In this document: piece by piece, positions 41,255 through 49,413 of the stretch
How the letters are laid out: each line of letters starts with the position of its first letter
Numbering within the stretch: position 1 is the stretch's first letter
NCBI GenBank assembly: GCA_009773645.1
Contig: WSYB01000003.1
Location: forward strand, 62,001 to 126,000
DNA: 64,000 nt
Direction of reading: 5' to 3'
DNA from: Geobacteraceae bacterium
GTDB lineage: Bacteria; Desulfobacterota; Desulfuromonadia; Geobacterales; Geobacteraceae
Position numbers and translations under genes: made by a program
Notes under the pieces: generated by a model
Database searches by the model: none
What the model was told of the DNA's origin: nothing
What the model saw: only the letters and a program-made list of their open reading frames with translations

Positions 41255-42838
41255 TCATCTGTGTTCCCGCGTGGCGTGGAACTCGATCTCCTTCCAGTTT
41301 TCCATGGTGTTCTCCAGCCGCCAAGCGCTGCCGGCCAGATACGCCAGGTTCCCCTCCCCGTCCCGGTAGAGGTGCATCGCCTCTTTCTTCTCGAACTCTT
41401 CCAGCTTCTTTCTATCCCCGGTCACCCAGCGGGCAGTGACGTAGGAAACCGGTTCGTAGGCGGCCTTGACCCCGTATTCGTGCTCCAGCCGGTGCATGAC
41501 CACGTCGAATTGGAGAAGTCCCACGGCGCCCACGATCCAGTCAGCCCCCATGAGCGGGCGGAACACCTGAGTGGTCCCTTCTTCGGCGAGCTGTACCAAC
41601 CCTTTTTCCAGGGCCTTGGACTTGAGCGGGTTCAGGATCCTTACCTTGCGGAAGTGCTCCGGTGCAAAGTTGGGGATGCCGGTGTATTTCAGCTCCTCCC
41701 CCTGGGTGAAGGTATCGCCGATCTTGATGGTGCCGTGGTTGTGGATGCCTATGATATCACCGGGATAGGCCTCGTCCACGTTGGTCCGGTCCTGGGCCAT
41801 GAAGATGGTGGCGTTGGCAATCTGTACCTCGCGGCCGAGCCGTGCATGGCGTACTTTCATTCCCCTGGTGAACTTGCCTGAGCAGATGCGGAAGAAAGCG
41901 ATCCGGTCCCGGTGGGCCGGGTCCATGTTGGCCTGGATTTTGAATGCAAACCCGGTGAACTGCTCCTCGTAGGGGGAGACCATCCTGCTCATTGCCTCGC
42001 GCGGTTGCGGGGGCGGGGCGTGCTCCACAAAGGTGTCTAGGAGCTGCTGCACGCCGAAGGTGTTGACGGCGCTCCCGAAGAAGACCGGCGTCTGGAGTCC
42101 TGCAAGGTATGCTTCCTGCTCAAAGGGGTGAGCCGCTCCTTCCAGGAGTTCCACGTCGTTTCGGAGCTCCTCCACCTGGGAACCCAGGAGTTCATCGAGG
42201 CGCGGATCGGAAAGCCCCTTGACGGTAACTATCTGGCCGGTGCCGCGGTCGGCTTCCGGGTCGAAAAAGGTGAGCTCCCTGCTGTAAAGATGGTAGGTCC
42301 CCCTGAACCGTTTCCCCATGCCGATCGGCCAGGTCATGGGGGCGCACTGGATCTTGAGGTTGCTCTCGATGTCGTCCAGAAGGTCGAGCGGTTCGCGCCC
42401 TTCCCGGTCGAGCTTGTTGATGAAGGTCATGATCGGGGTATGGCGGAGGCGGCAAACCTCCAGGAGCTTTCTGGTCTGGCTCTCCACCCCCTTGACCGAG
42501 TCGATCACCATCAGTACAGAGTCAACGGCGGTGAGGACCCGGTACGTGTCCTCGGAAAAATCGTTGTGCCCGGGGGTGTCGAGGAGGTTGATTTCATAGC
42601 CGTTGTAGTTGAACTTCATGACCGACGAGGTCACCGATATGCCGCGCTGTTTTTCCAGCTCCATCCAGTCCGAAGTGGCATGACGCGACGACTTGCGGGC
42701 TCTTACCTCTCCGGCCTGCTGTATTGCGCCGCCGAACAGGAGGAGCTTCTCGGTAATGGTTGTTTTCCCGGCGTCCGGATGGCTGATGATGGCGAAGGTG
42801 CGTCTTTTATCGATTTCATTTTGGTTGTGCTTCTTCAA
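41255..42838 (-). CDS. prfC: peptide chain release factor 3
   Basis: RF3 is the GTPase that removes RF1 or RF2 from the ribosome after termination. The protein is 527 residues from TTG 42838, close to E. coli RF3 (529). This start is preferred over TTG 42871 because GGAG/AGGA lies just before it and the chain then begins [21 protein letters not shown]-domain motifs are [10 protein letters not shown] (G1), RGISVTSS (G2), [10 protein letters not shown] (G3) and NKLDRE (G4). The C-terminal domains are complete ([16 protein letters not shown]). An intrinsic terminator follows the gene, and a terminator-like hairpin stands in its leader. Confidence 0.96.
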   Translation of the reverse strand: MKKHNQNEIDKRRTFAIISHPDAGKTTITEKLLLFGGAIQQAGEVRARKSSRHATSDWMELEKQRGISVTSSVMKFNYNGYEINLLDTPGHNDFSEDTYRVLTAVDSVLMVIDSVKGVESQTRKLLEVCRLRHTPIMTFINKLDREGREPLDLLDDIESNLKIQCAPMTWPIGMGKRFRGTYHLYSRELTFFDPEADRGTGQIVTVKGLSDPRLDELLGSQVEELRNDVELLEGAAHPFEQEAYLAGLQTPVFFGSAVNTFGVQQLLDTFVEHAPPPQPREAMSRMVSPYEEQFTGFAFKIQANMDPAHRDRIAFFRICSGKFTRGMKVRHARLGREVQIANATIFMAQDRTNVDEAYPGDIIGIHNHGTIKIGDTFTQGEELKYTGIPNFAPEHFRKVRILNPLKSKALEKGLVQLAEEGTTQVFRPLMGADWIVGAVGLLQFDVVMHRLEHEYGVKAAYEPVSYVTARWVTGDRKKLEEFEKKEAMHLYRDGEGNLAYLAGSAWRLENTMENWKEIEFHATREHR

Positions 42839-42876
42839 TCTTCCTGCTCCGTGTAAAAATATGCTGGACAAAATAA

Positions 42877-42899
42877 AGGCGAAGAGTTTATCTTCGCCT
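42877..42899 (-). terminator. terminator-like hairpin in the prfC leader (possible attenuator)
   Basis: AGGCGAAGA and TCTTCGCCT form a perfect 9-bp stem with a 5-base loop. On the - strand it is followed by TTATTTTG and then, about 40 bases later, by the prfC start. No gene on this strand ends just upstream, so the hairpin may control read-through into prfC. Confidence 0.5.
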
Positions 42900-42972
42900 G
42901 ATAAAACTGACTAACATACTGGCACGATACAGATAAAAGGGCAATATATTTATTTACTGGAAGGTACGGATC

Positions 42973-43668
42973 ATGAGTGATGTCTATCAATTGATGAACG
43001 TTTCGGATGTCAAGGAAGATAGTCGTGCAATAGTCAAGATCTTACGGGATATTAAAGACAGAAAGCTCGATAATGATCTTCGACTCCTCAATTATTACCA
43101 CGAAATTCCGGTGAGCTATCCCGCTTCTGTCGATCATGTTGAGGACGACATGGTGGATATGACGGTGCATCAGCATCAGGCCGCGGTCATGCACCATGAA
43201 AAGATGACCTTTCTGAAAAGCCGGCACTTTCCCCATGACGTCATTGCCAAGGTCTTTCGTGCCGATGTCAATAGAAGCCTGGCCATACTGAGCAAATTCG
43301 CCTATGCCCTGGTGCGCGCGGAGCGGAGGCGGTTTGTCCGGGTCAAGATCAGTGAAAAAATAGATGTGACGTTTACCTCCGCAAACAGCAGATGCAGCGG
43401 CAGCCTTACCGACATCTCTGTGGGAGGAATGTCGCTTCATGTTGACGACAACAGCGCGCTGGAGATTAATGCCACGGGAATGCTGGCGGTCACCCTTCTG
43501 GACAAGGCGTTGGATATCCCCGGCACGCTATTGAAGATAGTCGAAGAAGGAGGAATGCATAAATATCTGTTCGAGATAGAGACCACCAGCAGAATCGAGA
43601 ACCTGATTTCACAGTTTATTTTTCAGCGGCAACTGGAAATCATACGGGAACTGAAGGACTCCATCTGA
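42973..43668 (+). CDS. PilZ-domain protein with N-terminal extension
   Basis: The 231-residue protein has a helical N-terminal region (about residues 1-110) without a recognised family, then a PilZ domain. The c-di-GMP-binding motifs are ERRRFVRV (RxxxR, about residue 118) and TDISVGGMS (DxSxxG, about residue 146). The N-terminal part contains His/Met-rich stretches (HQHQAAVMHHEKM). It is transcribed alone, divergent from prfC, with a possible terminator at 43711. The partner that receives the c-di-GMP signal is unknown. Confidence 0.9.
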   Translation: MSDVYQLMNVSDVKEDSRAIVKILRDIKDRKLDNDLRLLNYYHEIPVSYPASVDHVEDDMVDMTVHQHQAAVMHHEKMTFLKSRHFPHDVIAKVFRADVNRSLAILSKFAYALVRAERRRFVRVKISEKIDVTFTSANSRCSGSLTDISVGGMSLHVDDNSALEINATGMLAVTLLDKALDIPGTLLKIVEEGGMHKYLFEIETTSRIENLISQFIFQRQLEIIRELKDSI

Positions 43669-43710
43669 ATATAACCCTCTCCCCGACCTTAGCGGTGACA
43701 CGTTCCTCAC

Positions 43711-43735
43711 ACGAAAAACTGCTTTCGTTTTTTTT
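43711..43735 (+). terminator. weak intrinsic terminator of the PilZ gene
   Basis: ACGAAA/TTTCGT form a 6-bp stem with a 6-base loop, followed by TTTTTTT. It lies 43 bases after the PilZ stop. The stem is AT-rich, so efficiency is doubtful. Confidence 0.5.
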
Positions 43736-43791
43736 CCCCACCATGATAAATTTACGATAAATCATCGTTTTTTCCCGGAGCCGTGAGACCG

Positions 43792-44565
43792 ATGTTTATT
43801 GATACCCACTGTCATTTGGATGACTCGTCTCTTTCTCTCCGGCTTTCAGAGGTTCTCGACAATGGCAGCCGTGCCGGAGTTGAAAGGTATATAGTCCCAG
43901 GGGTTGATCCTGCCGGCTGGGAAGGGATTGCCGCCCTGGCGGATACGTGCCCTGACGTTTACCCGGCCTTCGGTCTGCACCCTCTGCGTGCGGACCTTTA
44001 CAACGAACGGCTGCCTGACAGGCTCGAAACGATCTTGAAAAGAGCTGTCGCGGTTGGGGAGATAGGGCTCGACTATACGCGTGCCGACCTGTCCAGGGAA
44101 GCACAGATTGTGGCCTTCCGCGGCCAGCTCAGGTCGGCGGTGACGGCGGGGCTTCCGGTACTTATTCACTGTCGTAAGGCCTTTGAGGACCTGCTCAGAA
44201 TACTCAGGGAAGAGGGCGTTCGGCAGGTTGGCGGAGTCATGCATGCCTTCTCGGGGAGTCCGGAAGTGGCACGTGAATGCATACGGCTCGGTTTTTACAT
44301 ATCCGTGGCCGGGACGGTAACCTACCGGAATGCGGTCAAGCCGCTTGAGGTCGTCAGGAGCATCCCCCTGGAATATCTCATGCTGGAGACCGATGCGCCG
44401 GACATGACTCCGGAACCATACCGGGGGCTGCCCAATGAACCGGCGTTTATTGTGGAAACAGGAAAAAAGGTTGCCGAGATCAAAGGGATTTCCCTTGACG
44501 AGGTGGCTGCGGTTACTACGGGGAATGCAGAACGGCTGTTCCGGTTTAAACCCCTTACTGCATAA
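43792..44565 (+). CDS. tatD: TatD family metal-dependent DNase/hydrolase
   Basis: TatD proteins are cytoplasmic TIM-barrel metal hydrolases with 3'-5' exonuclease or D-Tyr-tRNA-type activity. The protein has 257 residues. Metal-binding and signature motifs are FIDTHCHLDD, VGEIGLDYTR, LIHCRKAFEDLL, GVMHAFSGS and LETDAPDMTPEPYRG. ATG 43792 gives the standard N-terminus; a GTG at 43783 with GGAG close by is an alternative. tcdA follows after 47 bases on the same strand and may be in the same transcript. Assignment to TatD rather than YcfH or YjjV subgroups is not firm. Confidence 0.92.
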   Translation: MFIDTHCHLDDSSLSLRLSEVLDNGSRAGVERYIVPGVDPAGWEGIAALADTCPDVYPAFGLHPLRADLYNERLPDRLETILKRAVAVGEIGLDYTRADLSREAQIVAFRGQLRSAVTAGLPVLIHCRKAFEDLLRILREEGVRQVGGVMHAFSGSPEVARECIRLGFYISVAGTVTYRNAVKPLEVVRSIPLEYLMLETDAPDMTPEPYRGLPNEPAFIVETGKKVAEIKGISLDEVAAVTTGNAERLFRFKPLTA

Positions 44566-44612
44566 GCCACGTTTTTGCGTTTTTTCTTTAATAAGTGAGG
44601 TAATGAAGCCAA

Positions 44613-45410
44613 ATGTCAAATCTGCACCGTTTTTCCCGTAACGAGCTTCTGATAGGCCCGGAAGGGATAGAAAAACTGAAAAACTCCACAGTGGCCGTGT
44701 TCGGCCTGGGAGGGGTCGGCGGTTACTCGGCAGAGGCCCTTTGCCGCGCCGGCGTTGGCCGCATCGTAATCGTCGATTTTGACGATATCTGCCTGACCAA
44801 TATAAACCGCCAGATTCACGCCGTGGATGGGACGGTCGGCAAGTCCAAAGCCCTGGTGATGGCGGAAAGGATGCGGCAGATCAATCCGCATGCGGACATA
44901 GTCCCTTACAAGGACTTTTATTCCGCTGAAAACAGCGATTTTCTCCTGTCGCAAGGGTATGACTATGTGGTGGACGCCATCGATCATATCACCAGCAAGC
45001 TTCATCTGATCGGGAGCTGTCTGGAACGGGGTATACCCATTATCTCCAGCATGGGGGCAGCCGCCAAGATGGACCCCACAAAGATAGAAGTGACGGATAT
45101 CTCCAGGACCCATAAATGCAGAATGGCCCGCACAGTGCGGAAACTGCTGAAAAGACGGGGGATAACCAGCGGTGTCAAAGTGGTGTTCTCCACCGAAGAA
45201 TATCGGGAGCAGAGGATAACGGACGGAGGGTGCAAGGGGAGCTGTATCTGTCCCAACAAGGACGACCAGCGCTTTTCCTGTGAACACCGAAGGGTTATCC
45301 TGGGGAGCATATCGTTCATTCCCGGCATATTCGGGCTTACCATGGCGGGAGTGGTGGTAAACGACCTGCTGGCGGAGCGAAAAAAAATATCACGGCCGGT
45401 TGACCTGTAA
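44613..45410 (+). CDS. tcdA: tRNA threonylcarbamoyladenosine dehydratase
   Basis: TcdA (CsdL/YgdL) is an E1-like enzyme that uses ATP to cyclise t6A to ct6A in tRNAs that read ANN codons. The 265-residue protein shows the N-terminal FSRNELLIGPEGIEKLKN, the nucleotide-binding VFGLGGVGGYSAEALCRAGVG, the acidic VDFDDICLTNINRQIHA, and the Asp of DYVVDAIDHITSK. The late GSCICPNKD/CEH region carries Cys typical of the family. The related ThiF and MoeB families lack the YgdL-type N-terminus. A promoter for the next gene lies inside its last codons. Confidence 0.94.
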   Translation: MSNLHRFSRNELLIGPEGIEKLKNSTVAVFGLGGVGGYSAEALCRAGVGRIVIVDFDDICLTNINRQIHAVDGTVGKSKALVMAERMRQINPHADIVPYKDFYSAENSDFLLSQGYDYVVDAIDHITSKLHLIGSCLERGIPIISSMGAAAKMDPTKIEVTDISRTHKCRMARTVRKLLKRRGITSGVKVVFSTEEYREQRITDGGCKGSCICPNKDDQRFSCEHRRVILGSISFIPGIFGLTMAGVVVNDLLAERKKISRPVDL

Positions 45411-45427
45411 AGTTTTACCGCTATACT
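45400..45427 (+). promoter_or_regulatory. sigma-70 promoter of the ferritin-like gene
   Basis: TTGACC (45400-45405) and TATACT (45422-45427) are 16 bases apart. The promoter begins within the last codons of tcdA and is 47 bases from the next ATG. Confidence 0.7.
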
Positions 45428-45473
45428 CTAATCAAAATCGGATCATTCATTAATCGAATGGGAGGGACGACAC

Positions 45474-45971
45474 ATGGGCAAAGAGTATACGGTACAGGAA
45501 GCTTTAAAGATGGCCATTGAGGCGGAAAAGGACAGCATGGACTTTTACCGGAAGGCGGCATCGGTTACCAGGAATGAACGGGCTAAAAAGGTCTTTGACC
45601 TGCTGGCCAATGAGGAAGTCAGCCATCTGAAGTCCTTTTTTGACCACTACAAGGGAGGGGAATTCGGCGATCTGAAGACGTTTATGGAATCACCTCCTAA
45701 CAAAAAGAACGCGACCTACCTCGCTCTGGAAAAAGCCATTGACGAAGAGACCCATGAGCAAAAAGCGCTGGAGATTGCCCTCAAGGAAGAGAAGGCGTGC
45801 ATCGAACAGTATTCCGTTCTGGTCAAGGACATTATCGATCCGCTGGTGAGGGGGATTTTCGAGAAGGTGATCAAAGAAACCCAGAAACATTATGATCTTA
45901 TCGAAGATGAGTATATGCACGTGATGACGATGGTCGATAAATCCGACCAGGACATCTATGTGAGGGAGTAA
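45474..45971 (+). CDS. ferritin-like diiron protein (erythrin type)
   Basis: The 165-residue four-helix protein is of the rubrerythrin group without a rubredoxin domain. Diiron ligands are expected in MAIEAEKDSMDFYRKAA (first helix), LANEEVSHLKSFF (ExxH, second helix), ALKEEKACIEQY (third) and KETQKHYDLIEDEYMH (fourth). Such proteins protect against peroxide in anaerobes or handle iron. GGGAGG lies 9 bases before the ATG, with its own promoter. The following cytochrome gene starts one base after the stop, so the two are co-transcribed and perhaps linked in redox function. Confidence 0.88.
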   Translation: MGKEYTVQEALKMAIEAEKDSMDFYRKAASVTRNERAKKVFDLLANEEVSHLKSFFDHYKGGEFGDLKTFMESPPNKKNATYLALEKAIDEETHEQKALEIALKEEKACIEQYSVLVKDIIDPLVRGIFEKVIKETQKHYDLIEDEYMHVMTMVDKSDQDIYVRE

Positions 45972-45972
45972 G

Positions 45973-46317
45973 ATGAAGGAAAACTTTTCCGCTATTGTGC
46001 TGTCGTTGCTGGTGCTGTCTGCTGCCTCACTCCAAGCCGCTTCGCAAGAAGAAGTGATGGGAGTGAAGACACGCCAACAGGGGCTTAAGGTGATCGAGGA
46101 GAAGTGCCTTTTCTGCCACAACAAACAACGGATTGATAAGGCAGTTAAGGAACAGAGGGACATGGAAAAGATCATGGGTCGGATGGAAAAGAAGGGGGCG
46201 GTATTAACCGAGAAAGAGCGTCAGGTCCTCGGCCATTTCCGGGGACAGAATCCGTTAAAAAGTAAAATTGACACGGCACCCCCCCGGCAGAAAGGCGGGG
46301 ATATCCTTCCCCGGTAA
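45973..46317 (+). CDS. small monoheme c-type cytochrome, exported
   Basis: The 114-residue product has a signal peptide (FSAIVLSLLVLSAASLQAAS) and one heme site, EKCLFCHNKQ (about residue 45). RMEKKGAVLTEKERQVLGHF (about 75) may supply the distal Met ligand. The C-terminal 20 residues are Pro/Lys/Gly-rich. This is the pattern of small periplasmic class I-like cytochromes in Geobacter. It follows the ferritin-like gene by one base, and transcription ends at the terminator just downstream (46336-46374). An electron-transfer partnership with the diiron protein is possible but not shown. Confidence 0.88.
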   Translation: MKENFSAIVLSLLVLSAASLQAASQEEVMGVKTRQQGLKVIEEKCLFCHNKQRIDKAVKEQRDMEKIMGRMEKKGAVLTEKERQVLGHFRGQNPLKSKIDTAPPRQKGGDILPR

Positions 46318-46335
46318 TAATCTCTGCGATAGTAC

Positions 46336-46374
46336 AAAAAGAGCGGTCAGGACAAAGCCTGGACCGCTCTTTTT
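46336..46374. terminator. bidirectional intrinsic terminator
   Basis: AAAAAGAGCGGTC pairs with GACCGCTCTTTTT, and CAGG/CCTG extend the stem with one bulge. A-runs and T-runs on both sides let it end the cytochrome transcript (+) and the lytic transglycosylase transcript (-). Confidence 0.9.
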
Positions 46375-46395
46375 GTTGGGGGCAGAGTCTAGTAT

Positions 46396-47151
46396 CTAGC
46401 CGGAGAACTGGGAATAGAAACTTTTCACCGTTGCCAGATATTGCCTGGTTTCCCTGGGGAGTGAGGCGCCTTTTTTATCCACATTTCCCGGCCCCCAGTT
46501 GTAGGCGGCCAGCGCTGCATCCAGATTCCCGTCATACCTGTTAAGCATATCCTTCAGGAATCTGGTCCCGGCCATGATATTCTGTTCCGGGTCAAAGGAG
46601 TCGGTGACGCCAAGACCTCTGGCTGTGGCGGGCATAAGCTGCATGAGCCCTTCTGCTCCGGCATGGGAGACGGCTTTGGGGTTGAAATTGCTTTCTGCCT
46701 TGATGACGGCCTTGATGAGACTTTCCTCTACGCCGTAACGCCTGGCGGCCTTATGGATAATCCCTTCCAGTGAGGAATCGCGTTCCTCCCGGACAGTGAC
46801 TGCAACCGTATCGTTTCTGCCGGATGCAATGCTCTGCGGGGGAGCGGTGGTCTGCTGGCTCTGTTCAAAAAACCTTGCCAGCAGGGCTTTTATGGGTTGG
46901 TTGCCGGTTGCGGACCAGGTATCCAATGGCGAGTCGCTGAGTGAAAGGGCGCTTTTCATCATCTCCAGGCGCAGCATCTCCACGGCGGCAGCTGCGACGC
47001 CGGTATCCTCGCGCTTCTTCTGTTCGGCGCCTGACGCGGAAAGGATATCTTTGAACAACAGCCCGTTTGGCTGAGTTCCCATTGAGTCGGTCCGCGGTTT
47101 TGGCTGGAGTAATGCGGGTTGGGAGTATATCTCAAGTGGGTTTATGGCCAT
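46396..47151 (-). CDS. lytic transglycosylase (SLT domain), probably sigma-54 dependent
   Basis: The 251-residue protein has a 120-residue N-terminal region of low complexity and a C-terminal SLT domain. The domain is marked by KAVIKAESNFNPKAVSHAGA with its catalytic Glu, GLMQLMPATARGLGV, PEQNIMAGTRFL and AALAAYNWGPGNV. No signal peptide is visible. The N-terminal style (MAINPLEIYSQ) and a sigma-54 promoter are reminiscent of flagellar or secretion-linked transglycosylases that are exported by another route. ATG 47151 coincides with the predicted transcription start, so translation may be leaderless or begin at ATG 47082. The sigma-54 activator gene is directly upstream. Confidence 0.88.
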   Translation of the reverse strand: MAINPLEIYSQPALLQPKPRTDSMGTQPNGLLFKDILSASGAEQKKREDTGVAAAAVEMLRLEMMKSALSLSDSPLDTWSATGNQPIKALLARFFEQSQQTTAPPQSIASGRNDTVAVTVREERDSSLEGIIHKAARRYGVEESLIKAVIKAESNFNPKAVSHAGAEGLMQLMPATARGLGVTDSFDPEQNIMAGTRFLKDMLNRYDGNLDAALAAYNWGPGNVDKKGASLPRETRQYLATVKSFYSQFSG

Positions 47152-47162
47152 GGGAATGGTTA

Positions 47163-47178
47163 AGCATTTTGCGTGCCA
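47163..47178 (-). promoter_or_regulatory. sigma-54 promoter of the lytic transglycosylase gene
   Basis: On the - strand the sequence TGGCACGCAAAATGCT matches the TGGCACG-N4-TTGCW consensus except for one base, with GG and GC 12 bases apart. Transcription would begin at about 47152, beside the ATG at 47151. Confidence 0.8.
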
Positions 47179-47266
47179 ATTCCTGTCCAGAACAAGCTGG
47201 GCAACAAAGGACAGAGGTCAAGGGGGGAGGAAATTGACCCTTCAGATGTTTCGGAATGGACGTAAT

Positions 47267-48667
47267 TTAAGAATTGGCCAGCGGGCTTCCGGCAAAAAAT
47301 AGCTTTTTCTTTTTCAACTTTTCGATAAGGGTGGTTCTTTTGAGATTCAAGAGCATTGCCGCTTCTTTCTTGTTTCCACCGGTTTTGTGAAGGGCCTGGA
47401 GAATGAGCTGGTTTTCAAATTCTTCAACCGCGCTGTTCAGGCAGAAGCCGTTGTCGGGCAAGCTCAACGGTTCCTGAACCATCGATGTTTTTATTCCCCG
47501 ATATTTTTCAGGGAGATCGCTCACGGTTATGATGCCGCTCCCCTTTAAAATAACCAGTCGCTCAATGAGATTTTCCAATTCCCGGACATTCCCCGGCCAC
47601 TCGTACGTACACAATATTTCAAGTGAACTCTTGTCCAAACCTTTGACTTTGTGTTGTTTATCCTTGTTGAATTTTTCCAGAAAACTGTTGATGAGGAGCG
47701 GGATGTCTCCTTTACGGTCCTTCAGCGGAGGGAGGACGATGGGAATGACCGAGATCCGATAATAAAGATCCTCTCTGAATTCCTTTGTAACGACCAGTTT
47801 TTCCAGGTTCTGGTTGGTGGCGGTAATTATTCGCACGTCCACTTTCTTTGTGTGGGTTGACCCAACCGGTTCCAATTCCTTGTTTTGGAGTACCCGCAGC
47901 AGCTTGACCTGGAGGCTCGGCTTCATGTCGCCTATCTCGTCGAGAAACAGGGTCCCTTTGTCCGCCAGTTCAAAACGCCCTATTCGGGTGGCTATGGCGC
48001 CGGTGAAAGAACCTTTTACATGGCCGAACAGTTCACTTTCCAAAAGGTCGTCCGGAATTGCGGCGCAGTTCACGGGGACGAAGTTTTTCGTTCTGCGGTT
48101 GCTTAAATCGTGGATGGCCCTCGCCACCAGTTCCTTCCCCGTGCCGGATTCCCCCTGCAGGAGGACCGTGGAGTCGGAGTCGGCAACCTTTTCGATGAAT
48201 TCAAATAGAGAAAGCATCTTTTCGCTTTCACCGATTATATTGTTAAGCAGGGAGCGGTTCTTTATGCATGGCTTGGTCCTGAAGCTCTGATTTTGAAGAG
48301 CTTGGTGCTCCAGACCGCGTTTAACGTGAGTTTCAAGTTCTTCCAGATTGAAGGGCTTTTCCAGATAAAAGAAAGCGCCGGCCTTAAGCAGATTTGCCGT
48401 CATTTCGGAGTTGGCGAATGCGCTGTAGGCTATGGTTACAATTTCGGGGCGCATGGCCTTTAACTTTTTGATAAATTCAAGACCGTTAATCCTCGGCATC
48501 ATGAGGTCAGTGATAACCAGGTGGACGTCATTCAGTTCAATCTTTTCAAGCGCATCCTGACCGTCGGAAGCCTGAAAAACATGATAGCCTTTGTAACTCA
48601 AAAACGCTGCAACAAAATCTCTGGTTTTTTTGTCGTCATCCGCTATTAATATTCTGGCGTTTTCCAT
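47267..48667 (-). CDS. sigma-54 response regulator (REC-AAA-Fis)
   Basis: This 466-residue NtrC-type enhancer-binding regulator has a receiver domain with phosphoacceptor Asp54 in VITDLMMP and LEKPF. The AAA+ domain has Walker A GESGTGKE, the sigma-54 contact loop GSFTGA in place of the common GAFTGA, and Walker B GTLFLDEIG. ATNQNLE and YRISVIPIVLPPL are also present. The C-terminal Fis-type helix-turn-helix is ALHKTGGNKKEAAMLLNLKR. ATG 48667 follows GGAG; the longer frame upstream runs into a mobile-element-like repeat. The nearest target is the lytic transglycosylase gene downstream. No histidine kinase is adjacent. Confidence 0.95.
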   Translation of the reverse strand: MENARILIADDDKKTRDFVAAFLSYKGYHVFQASDGQDALEKIELNDVHLVITDLMMPRINGLEFIKKLKAMRPEIVTIAYSAFANSEMTANLLKAGAFFYLEKPFNLEELETHVKRGLEHQALQNQSFRTKPCIKNRSLLNNIIGESEKMLSLFEFIEKVADSDSTVLLQGESGTGKELVARAIHDLSNRRTKNFVPVNCAAIPDDLLESELFGHVKGSFTGAIATRIGRFELADKGTLFLDEIGDMKPSLQVKLLRVLQNKELEPVGSTHTKKVDVRIITATNQNLEKLVVTKEFREDLYYRISVIPIVLPPLKDRKGDIPLLINSFLEKFNKDKQHKVKGLDKSSLEILCTYEWPGNVRELENLIERLVILKGSGIITVSDLPEKYRGIKTSMVQEPLSLPDNGFCLNSAVEEFENQLILQALHKTGGNKKEAAMLLNLKRTTLIEKLKKKKLFFAGSPLANS

Positions 48668-48690
48668 GGATTCTCCAGCCTTTTTATTTA

Positions 48691-48934
48691 GTTTCCATCC
48701 GGAAACGGTCTTTTTTCGCCCTGGCGGTGTCAATCTGCGGGCTTGCTTGTGACTCGCCCTGCGGCCTCGCCCTTCGGGCAGCCTGAAGCTGTCAACTTTC
48801 GCTCTGCGAAAGTTTGCGGCGGATTTGAGAGGTACGCCTCCGCGCAATCCCTTGATTTCCTTGCCAGGACAAAAAAATCCTCGTTTCCAATCTGGGAACC
48901 AATAGTTTCTCATCCGGACTTTCCGGATGGAAAC
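48691..48934. mobile_element. 244-bp MITE-like element with perfect 15-bp terminal inverted repeats
   Basis: GTTTCCATCCGGAAA (48691-48705) and its exact reverse complement (48920-48934) bound a segment with no gene. Direct repeats TATTTA flank it on both sides (48685-48690 and 48935-48940), as expected of a target-site duplication. The right end also forms a local hairpin (48904-48935). Related pieces occur at 25161-25178 and 34990-35040. No transposase was seen, so it would depend on one elsewhere. Confidence 0.7.
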
Positions 48935-48936
48935 TA

Positions 48937-49413
48937 TTTAAGTTACGTCGCAATCAGCCGATGAGATTTTACAGTTTAGGACTATAACATAATTTTGAAA
49001 AAAGTCAATAATATGACACAAGCTTCTCAATGCTTGTAAAGTCGCTTCACATGCGGGTCTCAACTGAATTGCACCGAAAAAAATTCGTTATCGTAAAAAT
49101 TTGTTGCGTATTTTTCCGGGAGTTTATGCGTACAAGCGGTCCATTCCAGTAAAACTCGATGTCAATTTTATGAAATTTATAGTCCACCCCTGTCGCAAAC
49201 GCATTGTAATCGTTTGCCCAGAATCATCCGCGCTCAAAACCGGTAATAATCAAATGTAAGCGCACAGGGGAAGCCTTATACGAAGCAGAAACATCCCATA
49301 AAAAAATTAAATAATCGGAGAGTTGCTGCCGAATAATAGAAATATCGATAGATTTGGAGCAGCAAATCAACCAACTGCTGATTGAGTAAACCGATCAAAA
49401 CAGGAGGACAACG
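48937..49413. other. gene-free AT-rich region upstream of cheW
   Basis: No convincing ORF was found on either strand in this 477-base stretch. It holds a possible sigma-28-like promoter (49307-49336) and the small dyad AGCAG/CTGCT at about 49359-49379. It probably serves as the regulatory region of the chemotaxis operon and of the divergent regulator, the latter now separated from it by the MITE-like element. Confidence 0.5.
49307..49336 (+). promoter_or_regulatory. possible sigma-28-like promoter of the chemotaxis operon
   Basis: TTAAA (49307-49311) and GCCGAATAA (49328-49336) resemble the TAAA-N15-GCCGATAA consensus, but the spacer is one base long and an extra A interrupts GCCGATAA. A better match of this class lies at 61622-61648. 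Confidence 0.35.

Noticed and set aside
48668-48913. N-terminal extension of the sigma-54 regulator by 82 codons
   Set aside because: The extension is encoded by the MITE-like element. ATG 48667 has a ribosome-binding site and begins a standard receiver domain.
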